DNA of 64,000 nucleotides from Adiantum capillus-veneris (taxonomy: Eukaryota > Streptophyta > Polypodiopsida > Polypodiales > Pteridaceae): assembly GCA_014529385.2 (NCBI GenBank), contig CM043944.1, positions 63,452,248 to 63,516,247 on the forward strand, given 5' to 3'. The number at the start of each line of letters is the position of its first letter. The first letter of the stretch is position 1. Below are positions 11,090 to 22,187 of this stretch, one piece after another. The notes below the pieces were generated by a model, which did not search any database, was not told the DNA's origin, and was given only the letters and a program-made list of their open reading frames with translations. Position numbers and translations under genes: made by a program.

Positions 11090-12590
11090 GGACCTGGTGG
11101 CCCACACTCACCTATCCAAGTCCTTTCTTTTTCCAAAGGATACAATTGAATCCTTAAGTTCTTGAAAGATCCTTTTAAAGCTAGCAATTGCAATAGCATT
11201 CTCAAACACCCGACTATTTCTAGCCTTCTAAATTTTCTTAAAGTAGTAAAATCTAACTATTGGTGTGCAGACCAGCAAAACTTGGCTTTTCATCACCCTC
11301 TCTCCAAAAAAATAAATTGTTCTTGAAGAACCATATTGCCTAGGTCCTTTGAACCCACTTGTAGATTTTCCTTGCAAGGCCACTAATAGTTGGACACGTC
11401 TCAAAGAGGTGAGGGGGTCCTGACATGCCATTTTGCATCCCAAACATCTATTAGAGCCAATCCCTCTAGCATGAATCTTACACATGTAGGCAAAGTCCCC
11501 TAATGAAACCTTCCAAATAAAGATCTGCATTGCTGACGGCTATTTAGGAGTCCATATGTTCCTTACAATCACCACCCATCTTGCCTCTAGACATTGCTTC
11601 CCCCATTGTTTGTTAAGGGGAGAGAACCAATTAGACGACAACATTAGAGTGAGATTTACATCCTTGGTTTTTGGTTTGTAAAAGTGCCTCCTCTTGGGTC
11701 ATTGCCAAGCTTTCCACTCAAACTTAGATTCACAAACCGAGATACAACATTTGTCTAGTACTTCTAGAACTTTGATGGCCATTACTATTTATGTCCCATT
11801 GAGATTAAATTGGGCTGTCAATTTCTCAATCATTTTCCATCTCTTGATATTACTATCCCAAAACTAGCCCAAATAATTGATATCTTTATTGTTACTCTTT
11901 CTTGCTGTATCCCTCGAGAGAGGGCTCATAGGAATGTTACCTCCTTCAAAGAGCCAAGGGGACCAGTGGTTGATGGAGCCAAGTGGACCACTAATCTCTC
12001 CCCACTCCGATGCCTTTGATGCTCTATTAAATTTATGGACTAACTCCCCCATAGTTCGTCTGAGACTAAGGCTGGGCCATCGAGGGGCAAGACGCTTGTC
12101 ATGCACCTCGAGGCCTTTCCATTGTCCACCATGGGAGAATAGGTTCACCTTGTTCACCATATCCTTAGTCATAATTTCCCATGCCTATTCATGCTCAGAA
12201 ATAGCCGCAAGGAATGTGACACATTGGGCATTCGCATGGAGAATAGGGTTGAGAATTTCTATTCCTCCATGCTCCATCAATCTTCCGACTAGATTCTAGC
12301 AGGCCCACTATCACGACATCGTGTCTTTTGTGTCATTTTTCCGTAGGAGCCTCTCCATAGGTTTCAAAAAAATCTTCCAGTATTACTCACAAGCTTGAGT
12401 AGCGGAGTAGTTAAGGCTTTGTAAGGTAGCATAAATTTACTAGTCATTTTCACCCTGATCCAGAAGGGAAGCATCACATACTTCCATCTTCTCATCCTGA
12501 TCTTTATCCTATCCAAAACCCATTGGGGAATATTGTCTTGTGCTCCATCCCTAGTAGGGCATCTAGGTGACTAAAAATCTTACCTTTTAT
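11090..12590 (-). pseudogene. LINE RT C-terminal and zf-RVT region
   Basis: On the minus strand the reading, broken by many stops, has the order of a plant non-LTR element tail: GGIEILNPILHANAQ, then SLRRTMGELVHKFNRASK, then the zinc-binding domain (IFIWKVSLGDFAYMCKIHAR, SNRCLGCKMA), and last a KARNSRVFENAIAIA segment. The last ~500 bases recur in the opposite orientation at 49060-49640. It is a 5'-truncated, inactive insertion. Confidence 0.75.
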
Positions 12591-12592
12591 AA

Positions 12593-13003
12593 CTATCTCT
12601 CCGGACCACATAGATGAATCAAAAGAGTAATTTTTAGACAAATATATCAATATTGGTTTTTTAATGTTGCATTCTAACCAAGAGGGTATTCCATACATTT
12701 GCGTGGGTGCATTTAGTATTATACACGACCCAATGCAGTTTCCTGTTTCTTTTTGGGGTTAGCTATTTTATCTAGAACAACTTCTTTTTTAATCATCGCT
12801 ATCTCTCCGGACCACATAGATGAATCAAAAGAGTAATTTTTAGACAAATATATCAATCTTGGTTTTTTAATGTTGCATTCTAACCAAGAGGGTATGCCAT
12901 ACATTTGTGTGGAATGCACTTAGTATTATACACGACCCAATGCATCCTATTTCTATTTGGGATTAGGTATTTTATCTAGATTAGCTTCTTTTTTAATCAT
13001 CAA
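12593..13003. repeat. Tandem duplication, 2 x ~206 bp
   Basis: The block starting CTATCTCTCCGGACCACATA at 12593 repeats at 12799 with few differences, including a shared LINE-derived minus-strand reading (IPSWLECNIKKP, IYLSKNYSFDSSMWSGE). The duplication occurred inside LINE sequence. Confidence 0.85.
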
Positions 13004-13108
13004 AGTAGATTACACATATACAGCACCCTCATTGCACAAACTTTTCCTTAGAGAGATTTATACACAAGACAATAATGGCAAACACGAACAAAGAGAGGGC
13101 CAAGCTAC

Positions 13109-13566
13109 ATTAGGAAAATTTTGAACTCATTTTTGGGCCTTTTAAGAGTGCCACATCATCAAAGTTGTACAAAAGAAAGCAACCCGGTAGACCCCTCTAA
13201 ATATTGCTTAGAACCCCATGATATGACCTATCATTGGAAAGTTTTTGAAAAATGGATTCTAAAGAGCCAAGGTCCGAAAAGTTTGGATGACTTCTATGAA
13301 AGTTATGCCATTTTTTTTCAATCAGCCAGGTTTTGTCACTGTTACGGTAATCTAAAATCACCTTTTTCTAGATCTACATGAAGGCAATGTCCAATACATG
13401 CATGCTATATATCAATAGATAGCATTTGAAGAGTAGATTCTAAATATCCAACCTCCGACAAGTTTCGATCTTATTTGCAAAAAAATTACCGATCCCCACT
13501 TTTTGAAAGCTATGCCACATCAACAATTCTTACAAGGCCCATTTTTGAGTCCAAACTTTTCCTAAT
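13109..13566. mobile_element. Foldback (hairpin) element, diverged copy
   Basis: The ends are inverted copies of each other (ATTAGGAAAATTTTGAACTC and its inverse). They match the ends of the 450-bp foldback element at 25645-26094. Internal landmarks also correspond (TATATATCAATAGATAGCA, GAAGAGTAGATTCTAA). The arms have diverged in the middle. TA flanks both GG...CC termini, but TA is inside the palindrome and cannot be called a target duplication with certainty. No coding capacity is seen. Confidence 0.65.
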
Positions 13567-14939
13567 GTCTCAGAAGTTACACTTTGAGTTAGAAGAGGTA
13601 GATAGAAAACTCTCAAAGGCTAGAGCAATGGTGGCAAATATCAAGAAGGAGATGAGAAAATCCCAAAAAAGCATCCGTTGAAGAAACAACTAGGGAAAAT
13701 CTACAAGAGAAGGAACCCCATCAAACTGTGAAATCTTACTCAGATAAATTATTGTGCCACAATGCGCGACGATGGATATGCTTTTTGTGTACCCCCTCAC
13801 ATTGTGTTGCAACACGCATTATAGATTTGTGTGTGTATATTTATATATTTTCACACATTACTTCAAGCACTCTCAATGGATTATGGACATCATGAGACAA
13901 ATGCTACCAAGTGACCAATAACCCAATGACACCTCATGTAGGAAGGTAGCTATGAATTTTTGAGAGACTATCATGCACTTGCACACAATAGACGTTCTAT
14001 TCACCATGTACAATATTCCATCAAAATCATGGATACCCAAAATAGCATGGAGAAATACAAAGCATCTTTTCAACGTCCAAATGAGCATGTCTCTATCTTC
14101 CTCACCTCTTAGTCCTAAAGGAATCCTATAAAGACATGAATTGGCATGAATTTAAAGACACGTACTTGTTTTCTTACAATCAACAATACTTATGAGTTTA
14201 TAAATGAAGCTTCACCTTAAAATAATCAAAGGTTTCAAAAGCTGGTATTGGCCATTCTGGACTATCATTGGGAAGAAGTGGGAAATGTTGCATGTTATCA
14301 AAGTCATGGATACAACATGGGGACTTGTAGAAGTGGTCATAAAACAAGGCCTTCCTTTATCTGAACAATCTTCTAGCACTGGTTCTATAGAGAAGTTCAC
14401 CTAGTGGCACGAAAGGATTCAGTTCCACTGGCTACCAATCTTTGTTGTTGGAAGGAGAAATATCTTCAAAATCCAAGGTGTAAGAGACAACCACTGGAGT
14501 ACACTGGCTACCAACTTTTTGTTTTTATAAGGATAAATATCTTCAAAATCCAAGGGTAAGAGAAAATGACTTCAGTAAACTATTTAATAAAAATAACTCT
14601 TATCTAGTTTAGCGAATGAATAGTTGGGTCTGAAACCCCAACGATGCCACTCACAACTACACCTCAAAGTGGATATACACATCCTCAATGAGTACCGCCT
14701 TCATTGTCTTCCCTATTGGGAACAAGAACAACTGTTTACCGTGTTGGAGAAGGGGAATAGAAAAACACACCCCACAAGAAGAAATACGGCTCTCCATAGG
14801 CAAGGATCCGACAACATTCCAACTCACTCAAAACTTTATACACTAACACTAACGAATTCCACACCATGTACCAGACCTTGTAAGGGAGATGCATTTGAAG
14901 CAAGCTTGATGAAGTGAGCCTTGGAGTGAGATTTCCTTT
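13567..14939. other. Unassigned region with a small tandem duplication
   Basis: No gene or known element is recognised. A ~77-bp motif (CACTGGCTACCAA ... ATATCTTCAAAATCCAAG) occurs twice, at about 14427-14490 and 14502-14565. A frame ending at 13681 has a charged helical tail but no other support. Confidence 0.5.
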
Positions 14940-15561
14940 TTCCCCACCCTTGTGGCTAACTAGCACCAAATGGTACCCATTGTTACCTCTACCATCCGCT
15001 GTAAGTAGCCCTTTCCTACACACACTCAAATAAGTATCATGCATACTTTATAGCTCGTATTGTCAAGTAGTTTTATTTCCATTATACAAGGAAAATGGAA
15101 TATCTATCTTGTGATGGAAAAACTATATGAGTCGTAAAATGAGGGACTAGAAATGATGCAATAGTTGCACCATTGAGGGATTAAGGGGGTTATATGTACA
15201 TTTGGATTGTAATATCTCGACATGTATCTATTTTGGGCTCTTCTCAATACACTGGTCATGTTAGGCATTGAACCTATAAAATATTGTCACTCAATGTTAG
15301 GCTTGATCAAAGGTGTAGGTGTTGGCTGATGTGTTGTGATCCTTGCAATGGAAAGATAGATTATGTTGGTTGATGTGTTGTGAGCCATTAATAGCCACCT
15401 CTCGAGATGTGAATTACCAAAACTTCGGATAAATCCTCTCTTGTTGAGCTTTCATGACAAAGAGAGAGGTAGATTCTGACTTCTTTTTTCAAAGAAAAAA
15501 TGAAAAACTAAAACAATAAGGGCAAGAGTACGTAATACCTCATTGCTCTAAACAAGAATAT
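14940..15561. repeat. Interspersed repeat R, copy 1, left part
   Basis: This sequence recurs at 48200-48935 (for example ACACACACTCAAATA, then ATGTACATTTGGA, then ATTACCAAAACTT). It is interrupted at 15562 by the chromovirus and resumes at 22863. I do not recognise its class; no coding frame spans it. Confidence 0.75.
15557..15561. repeat. Left target-site duplication of the chromovirus (AATAT)
   Basis: AATAT directly precedes the TGTTACGAG start of the 5' LTR and reappears at 22863-22867 right after the 3' LTR. Five bases is the usual length for Ty3/Gypsy integrase. Confidence 0.9.
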
Positions 15562-16229
15562 TGTTACGAGACTGGGCACCCTCCTGTTGTAGTGGTTAGC
15601 TGCAATTGGGATAGCTGGGCGTAATGGTTAATTATGTGTTGTCTATTTATTTTACTAATTGAGTTGATGATTATTTTGTAGAGTGGAATGCGGGGAGTTG
15701 ATGAAGAGGCGACGGCAACTACTCTTGGCCACTTTATATTTGCACAGTATCTTAGAACATCATTTCAATAAGCCACTATGGCTCTGTAAATAGTTGTAGT
15801 GGGAACTCCCCTTATGGGTCATGCAAGAACTAATGAGCTTCACTCATTTGCAAAAGTAAAGTGGTTGTAAAAGAGGGGCCTCAATTTTTGGCACCTTAAA
15901 CTCAAAGTAATATATTAAATACCAACTCCACAAGAGTGGTGCCGTGGAGTTTGGGGCTAGATTTAGGCCTTTCTTTTGCAGATTCTCTTCTCTAATCTCT
16001 TAAGCTATGGTTAATTTTCTGTGTACTCTCTAATCTATTCTACATCTCTTACATCCCCTTACAAGCTTGTCTATGTCAATTCTATGTTTACTGTGTGTGT
16101 GTGTGTGTCATAGTCTAGGTGAGTGTGTGTGCTTGGAAATTGGAAGAAGAGGTGGACAGTTTGATGGTGATGGCTTGAAAGCTTGTGTTGAATATTCTAA
16201 GAGGTAGATCTCCCCCTCTTCTCCCAACA
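15562..16229 (+). repeat. Chromovirus 5' LTR
   Basis: Starts TGTTACGAG and ends CCCAACA, with canonical TG...CA ends. It aligns with 22188-22862 throughout. A TTTATATTT box near 15740 could be its promoter. A short GT run lies at about 16089-16108. Confidence 0.95.
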
Positions 16230-16230
16230 G

Positions 16231-16243
16231 TGGTATCAGAGCC
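16231..16243 (+). promoter_or_regulatory. Primer binding site, initiator Met tRNA
   Basis: TGGTATCAGAGCC one base after the LTR is complementary to the 3' end of plant initiator-methionine tRNA, the usual primer of plant chromoviruses and Copia elements. Confidence 0.95.
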
Positions 16244-17749
16244 TCAGGTTCGAGGATTAATCGGCACTAGATTTCCGTTCTAAGAAGGAGTCCCTCTAAT
16301 TGACAAAATTTCAATTGCAATTCATCAACCTTGCAATTCAAAGATTCAAGGATTTTTGGCAATTCCAAAACTAATTGATCGAATTTGCAAAAGAAATTTT
16401 GCTTGGGCATCAATTGTCGGCCAATTGACAACTCATTGGCAACCGGCTTCTAGTTTCCACTTCAGGACGATCAAGAACGGGTATGTTCCACAGCTAAATT
16501 CAAGCATTAGCTAATCTTGAGTATATTTGAAGATACGGACGAGAAGGTGAACCTATTCGGAATTGAAAGTAATCGAGAAGCTTCAATTACGACTTTGAAA
16601 GAGAATTTGAATTGGGTAAAAAGAAATCGGCAAGAAGAAGGTAAAAAGCTTGGAGAATCGGACGGGTTTTGGCTTCGAACAATTGGCAATTTCCAACCTT
16701 GGTAATTTGCCTTGCCTTGAACTTCCTCATCCCCAAACTCCACCGGTTCACTTCGGTTGTGGGAAGGGCTGCCTAGCAGTAAATTTAGCTTGAAGTTTCG
16801 GCCGTGGGAAGGACCACTAAGTCGAGACGCCGACTTGCATGAAAGCGACTGCAACCACCTCAGTTGGCATCGCCTAGGCCTGTTGGGTCAAGGCCATCAC
16901 CTTCACGAGGTCCGAGACCCGCTCTGCACGCCGTTCTGAGTCTCCATTCGAATCTGCGCTCTGCCTGCAACTCTAGAATTCGCCATGCAAGGCTTTTGAA
17001 GGGCTTCCCACACACACCCCTTAGAAATTAAGAGTGGCCTACAATTGTCCGGCCCCCCAATACTTAAGCCTTTACAAAATACAAACAAAAAGAAAAACAA
17101 ACTTATCCTCCAAGGCTTTGCTCAAAGTCCTTAAAGCACTCCCTTCCTAATTTGGCCACCCACTGCTCTACTTGGACGTCCACCGCCAAAAGCCCCAAGT
17201 TTTTTAAAATAATAAATAAATAAATAAATAAAAATAAAAATTCCGACATTCTTGAAGGGCACCCATACATCATCATTACTCGGTCATTGCACAGTCAAAG
17301 TTGGCGATTGACCAGAGCCAAGAGCCAAATTGAATCACTCGCATCTGAAGTACGAAACTAGAGGCGATCAAAGGCCGGGTGTAATTAAACGACCATCCGC
17401 CACAACACAGGGCACAAATCAGACAGTGACCATAACGTAAAATTGTCAGTGTATTATTATTTTGGGGGTAAGGGATACCGGACACTACAAATTCAACTGG
17501 CTCTGTGACGCACCGTCGGACTGTCTACTCTCTGGCAATTTCCTAGCGCATCGCCATTCTGGACTAGACGCCACTGCTCGTTCTCAGCTAAGTACATTAC
17601 ATTTCTGTTATTTATTTTATTTTATTCCGCATATTGCATCTGTGAATATCACCAAATAGCCTTTTTTTAAGCATTACCATTTAATTTATAATTTAAAAAA
17701 AAAACCAAAAAAAAGAGAAAAGAAAAAGAAAAAAGAAAAGCATGCAATC
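16244..17749 (+). other. Chromovirus 1.5 kb untranslated leader
   Basis: No gag homology is seen here. It contains a 62-codon frame at 16517-16705 (VKRNRQEEGKKLGES) without recognised relatives, an AAAT-rich microsatellite at 17208-17240 and an almost pure A/G tract (17692-17740) just before the gag ATG. Long leaders are common in plant Gypsy elements and normally hold packaging signals. Confidence 0.6.
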
Positions 17750-18659
17750 ATGGCACATCTTCCTCATGCCCCCATGATTGCAGAGCAACTTCAAAATTTA
17801 CAGCAGTCACTCACATATGAACGCATGCGAAGGCAAGAACTTGAAGATAAATTATTGCATTCTGCATGCACCGAATCTGCATCGGCACCCAAGAAAAACA
17901 AAATTAGCAAAAAAGCCTTCACTTTCAAAGATTTTGATGGCACTAAAGATGCTAGCACGGTTCTAGCATGGGTTGGAACGCCACCAAACAACATGGAAGA
18001 AGACCACGCACATGGAATGCATTTAAAAAAGTGTTTTTGCCCCAATTTTTGCCCACACAGTACAAAGCTAAAGCACGACGTCAATGGGATTTAATTCGGC
18101 AGGGTAGAAATGAAGATGTACCCTTTTTTGGAATTGTCTAATTCAATTGCAAGCTATTGAACATGTCAGTCGCAGGAAATTGAAGCGAAAGTACATATCA
18201 GGCTTGGCACTACAAATTAGTGCTGAGGTAGATATGTTCAAACCAGATTCTCTGTCAAAGGCCATTAACTTGGCTCTCAACGCAGAAAACAAGAAAGGTG
18301 GACATTCCTCTCACACTGATCAACCTGCTAACACTAACCGCAACAAGAGACCTCCTTTTTCTCCTAACTTTGACAGAAGTAAACACCAAAGTCGTACTTT
18401 TTTCAAAAGACGAAGATTTAACAATCCTCCTACCACTGCTCAACCTCATACGAGCAACAACAACAACAACACCCAGCAACGAGGCAACCAAAATTCTTTC
18501 AACCAACGTTCTCCTCCAACTTCTAATGGTAACAAAAAGGTGAAGTGTTTTAAATGCTTTCAGTATGGTCACTGTGCAGATAAGTGCCCAAATGGTCATG
18601 TTAAGGGCAATGGTCAATCCAATGGCCATTCAAATGGAGTCAACAGGAATTCAAATTAG
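17750..18659 (+). pseudogene. Chromovirus gag
   Basis: The start ATG at 17750 (MAHLPHAPMIAEQLQ) opens a frame to 18094 with a coiled-coil-like N-terminus and the start of the capsid domain (KAFTFKDFDGTKDASTVLAW). A deletion or frameshift near 17970-18110 breaks the capsid. Homology resumes in another frame (EHVSRRKLKRKYISGLALQI) to a stop at 18657. The nucleocapsid part is N/Q-rich and has an intact CX2CX4HX4C knuckle at 18546-18587 (CFKCFQYGHCADKC). Gag would form the particle and bind RNA; this copy makes no complete Gag. Confidence 0.85.
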
Positions 18660-19244
18660 AAACCCTTCAACAACAACCGCCCCAACGAAGCTACTCTTAA
18701 CCTCATCGAAGATGCTACACCCGACGACAATGAAGTGGAAGTTAACTACGGTGAGGGATATGATCCTGATTATGATAATGATGACAACCCATCCTCAGGT
18801 AATCCTATATCTCCTCACACTTTGTTTAAAGTGCAAGGCACTGTTAAGGGTGAAAATGTCACCATTCTGCTAGATGATGGTAGTAGCCATGATTTCATTT
18901 CCACACGATTGGCACAGCAACTATCACTCTCTGAAATTTCATCACCTCATAAGGTCAAAACAATTTTTAATAATCAACGTTTCAATTGTAAAACTCAAGT
19001 CACTGTTGAAGTTTGCATTGGTGAATTCACACAAGCACGTACATTTTTGGTAGCACCATTGCATGGACTCGATATGATTTTGGGAATGCCATTTCGTCAC
19101 GAATTTGACCCATTGATTAATTATAAAACACGTACAATGTCTCTCACTCATAATAATAAAACTTTCTCCATCCAAGCAACACTGGCACAACAAAAATTTC
19201 CACTCCTCTCTCACACTCAAGCCAAACGAGCAACTCGAAAATAG
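18660..19244 (+). pseudogene. Chromovirus protease region
   Basis: It is in frame with the nucleocapsid after the stop at 18657-18659; the open part with an ATG is 18735-19244. The active-site loop reads ILLDDGSSHDFIS, the Gypsy retropepsin form in which D-S/D-G precedes a hydrophobic strand. The second motif, GLDMILGMPF, is the conserved ILG segment. It ends at a stop at 19242, six codons before the pol frame, which lies in the same frame; an original read-through polyprotein is likely. Confidence 0.85.
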
Positions 19245-19262
19245 GGGAAAACATATCTAGTC

Positions 19263-21698
19263 TTGGTAAATCAAATTTCTACTGAAACTGAAACTTCACA
19301 TAATTCCACACACGATGAATTTCTCTCACAATTTAAAGACTGTTTCATGCATGATCTGCCACCTGGAATTCCACCATCACGCCCCGAAGACCACAAAATT
19401 GACATCATACCGGGTAGTGAACCTCCTTGTAGAGCACCTTATCGTGTAAATCCTACCGCACACAGGGAAATACAAACTCAAATCACTGATTTACTTGACC
19501 GAGGCCTAGTCCAACCTAGTAGTTCACCATACAGAGCTCCAGTTCTTCTTGTCAAGAAGAAAAATGGAACCTTTTGTATGTGTATCGACTACAGGGCTTT
19601 AAACAAGATCACCATTAAGAATAGATTTCCTATTCCTAGAGTGGATGATCTACTAGACAAACTGAAAGGTGCACACATCTTTAACAAAATTGACCTTAAA
19701 TCAGGCTATCACCAAGTCAAAATGTTTGAACATGATGTCTACAAAACTGCTTTCAGAACACAAAGTGGGCACTATGAATTTCCTGTCATGCCATTTGGTT
19801 TGACAAATGCACCAGCTACATTCACACGCATGATGAATCGCATTTTCATTGACCATCAAGATTTTGTGATTGTATTTTTTTATGACATTTTGGTATTCAG
19901 TAAATCTGAAGAAGAGCATAAGCAACATTTAACACGTGTATTTGATCTGCTTACACAAAATCACTTGTATTTAAATCCTAACAAGAGTTCATTTTTCCAA
20001 TCTGAAATTGAATATTTGGGACATATTGTATCGGGTAAGGGAATACATGTCGATCCAAGGAAAATTGAAGCCATTCAATCCTGGCCTAGACCCAAAAACT
20101 TGCACGAGCTACGATCTTTTATTGGTCTTTGTAGCTATTACAGGAAATTTTTTCGTAATTTTGCTTACAAAGCGCATTATTTGACTCTTTTATTGAAGAA
20201 AAACACGCCTTATAAATGGACTGATTTGCAAGAAAGCTCATTTAATGCACTTAAACATGCTTTGACTAATGCACCTGTATTGCAATTGCCTGATTTTGAA
20301 AGACCATTCTTTGTGGTAGTCACTGATGCTAGTGGGAAAGGTATCAGTGCAGTCCTTATGCAAGATAACCATCCCATTGCTTTCGAAAGTCGTAAATTCA
20401 AACCGTCTGAAAAAAAGTTCAGTACTTATGATAAAGAGTTGACTGCTATGGTACATGCATTGAAAATTTGGAAACACTATGTAATGGGTACTGACTTGAT
20501 CATCAAAACTGATCAACAAAGCATCAAATATTTACTTTCTCAGCCCTTAATAGATGATAGACATATTAAGTGGGCCGCTTTTATTCAAAGTTTCCAGCCC
20601 AACATTCAATACCAGCCTGGTAAAGAAAATGTTGTAGCTGATGCTTTGAGTAGAAGACCCTCACTTAATCATCTATCAACCATTACGGGAACTTCCTTTG
20701 ACACTATGCATGACACTTATGCACATGATGATGACTTCAAAACGACATGGTTGCACATGCTTGATAATTCTGTACACACATTCCTTGAATACACTATTCA
20801 AGAAAACTGCCTTTATTTCAAACAAAAATTGTGTGTGACTAAACCTTTTCGTACATTAATTATTGAAGAATTGCACAAACCACCTTATGCTGGACATAGA
20901 GGATTTGCTGCCACTTTTCAAAATTTATGTCGTGATTTCTATTGGCCTGCTACGAGAATGGATGTTAAACAGTATGTGTCAACTTGTTTGATTTGTCAAA
21001 AAATCAAAGAAGCTACAGGTAAGAAATTGGGACTTTTACACCCTCTCCCCATTACTAAAATACCTTGGGAACATATTTCCATGGATTTTGCTACTGGTTT
21101 CCCACTCACAACACACAAACATGACATGATATGGACTATTATTGATCGTTTCTCTAAACAAGCGTACTTTGTTCCATGTAAGAAAACACTCACAGCACAT
21201 CAAGCTGCACTTTTGTTTCTGAAGACTGTTTTTCCACATCATGGTTTGCCTAAAGTGATTATTTCTAACGGAGACTCAAAATTTTGTAGTGCTTTTTGGA
21301 CTACTGTATTTGAAAATCTTGGCACTACACTTGACTTCACTTCTGCATTTCATCCTGAATCTAATGGTCAAACCGAAGTCACCAACCACACTATTATTGA
21401 CTTGTTGAAGGCTTATGTTTCCTCTCAACCTAAGAAATGGGATGACTACCTACATATTTTGCAATTTGCATACAACAACACCACTCACACTGCCACGGGT
21501 AAATCTCCCTTTGAAATTGCATATGGTCACTCACTTCCTACTCCTGCTTCACGTCTTTCTAATGTTGTGCCTGCTGCTGATGATTTCACTACTGACTTTC
21601 ATGATATTTATGCAAGTGTGCATTCTGCCATTAAACACTCACAAGAACTTTACACCAAGCATGCTAACAAGCACCGCAAGGCACACCAATTCAAATAA
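19263..21698 (+). CDS. Chromovirus RT-RNase H-integrase polyprotein (open, catalytically damaged)
   Basis: 811 open codons. RT: fingers motif SSPYRAPVLLVKKKNGTFCM (about 85-105), palm DLKSGYHQVKM (about 145), LPFGL-type motif VMPFGLTNAPATF. The catalytic box at 205-212 reads FFYDILVFS, so the first Asp of the xDD pair is Tyr207. RNase H (about 350-470) keeps TDAS, the Glu in YDKELTAM and TDQQSIKYLL. Integrase: HHCC zinc domain (YAGHRG ... CLICQ, about 540-585), core with Asp in SMDFATGFP (about 609). The second catalytic Asp is Asn669 (IISNGDSKF), and the Glu in NGQTEVTN (about 706) is kept. Two catalytic residues are therefore lost in a frame that is still open. Such an element would need enzymes supplied in trans. 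Confidence 0.92.
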   Translation: MVNQISTETETSHNSTHDEFLSQFKDCFMHDLPPGIPPSRPEDHKIDIIPGSEPPCRAPYRVNPTAHREIQTQITDLLDRGLVQPSSSPYRAPVLLVKKKNGTFCMCIDYRALNKITIKNRFPIPRVDDLLDKLKGAHIFNKIDLKSGYHQVKMFEHDVYKTAFRTQSGHYEFPVMPFGLTNAPATFTRMMNRIFIDHQDFVIVFFYDILVFSKSEEEHKQHLTRVFDLLTQNHLYLNPNKSSFFQSEIEYLGHIVSGKGIHVDPRKIEAIQSWPRPKNLHELRSFIGLCSYYRKFFRNFAYKAHYLTLLLKKNTPYKWTDLQESSFNALKHALTNAPVLQLPDFERPFFVVVTDASGKGISAVLMQDNHPIAFESRKFKPSEKKFSTYDKELTAMVHALKIWKHYVMGTDLIIKTDQQSIKYLLSQPLIDDRHIKWAAFIQSFQPNIQYQPGKENVVADALSRRPSLNHLSTITGTSFDTMHDTYAHDDDFKTTWLHMLDNSVHTFLEYTIQENCLYFKQKLCVTKPFRTLIIEELHKPPYAGHRGFAATFQNLCRDFYWPATRMDVKQYVSTCLICQKIKEATGKKLGLLHPLPITKIPWEHISMDFATGFPLTTHKHDMIWTIIDRFSKQAYFVPCKKTLTAHQAALLFLKTVFPHHGLPKVIISNGDSKFCSAFWTTVFENLGTTLDFTSAFHPESNGQTEVTNHTIIDLLKAYVSSQPKKWDDYLHILQFAYNNTTHTATGKSPFEIAYGHSLPTPASRLSNVVPAADDFTTDFHDIYASVHSAIKHSQELYTKHANKHRKAHQFK

Positions 21699-22140
21699 GG
21701 TGATCATGTTTTACTTCGCATCGAAAAATGAAGGATCAAAAGTGTTGATACTAATGGCTTTGTTAAGCTTGCTCCTCGTTTTTATGGACCTTTCAAAATT
21801 TCAGCTGTCATTAACGATGTTTCTTTTTGTTTAGACCTACCTACACATTGGTACATTCACAATGCCTTTCACATTAGTCTTTTATGCCCATTCCGAGGAC
21901 CCCTACCTACACACCACATTTATGAAGACCCACCTTCACTTGTAGACCAAGAAGAGCAACACATCCCTGACAAAATAGTTGACCATGAGACCACCACTAC
22001 ACGCACTGGAATGGTTTATAACCGTTACCTTTTGACTTTCAAGGGCCACTCTAGAGAGGATGCCAAATGGATGCCTGAAATGTTTTTTCGCAACTTTCCC
22101 GACCTTCTCCACACTTTCCATCACTCACAGTCCAGTTGAT
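21699..22140 (+). pseudogene. Chromovirus integrase C-terminus and chromodomain
   Basis: After the stop at 21696 and a further stop at about 21729 the same region reads KLAPRFYGPFKISAVIN, the GPY/F module of Gypsy integrases. About 70 residues on comes a chromodomain-like stretch (IPDKIVDHETTTTR, YLLTFKGHSREDAKWMPE) with the usual spacing of aromatic residues. Chromodomains steer chromovirus integration to particular chromatin. The frame ends near 22139, just before the polypurine tract. Confidence 0.85.
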
Positions 22141-22176
22141 TTCTCTATTGAGCAACTCAGGATAGTTGCTATCCAT

Positions 22177-22187
22177 GGTGGGAGGGA
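22177..22187 (+). promoter_or_regulatory. Chromovirus polypurine tract
   Basis: GGTGGGAGGGA lies immediately before the TGTTACG start of the 3' LTR, the expected primer for plus-strand synthesis. Confidence 0.9.

Noticed and set aside
16231-16260. A tRNA-like string (TGGTATCAGAGCC...GGTTCGAGG)
   Set aside because: It is the primer binding site and its neighbouring leader, in the right place after the LTR. It has no cloverleaf and the wrong strand for a tRNA gene.
18255-18629. Antisense 124-residue frame over chromovirus gag
   Set aside because: It is a shadow of the Asn/Gln-rich nucleocapsid coding sequence on the plus strand.
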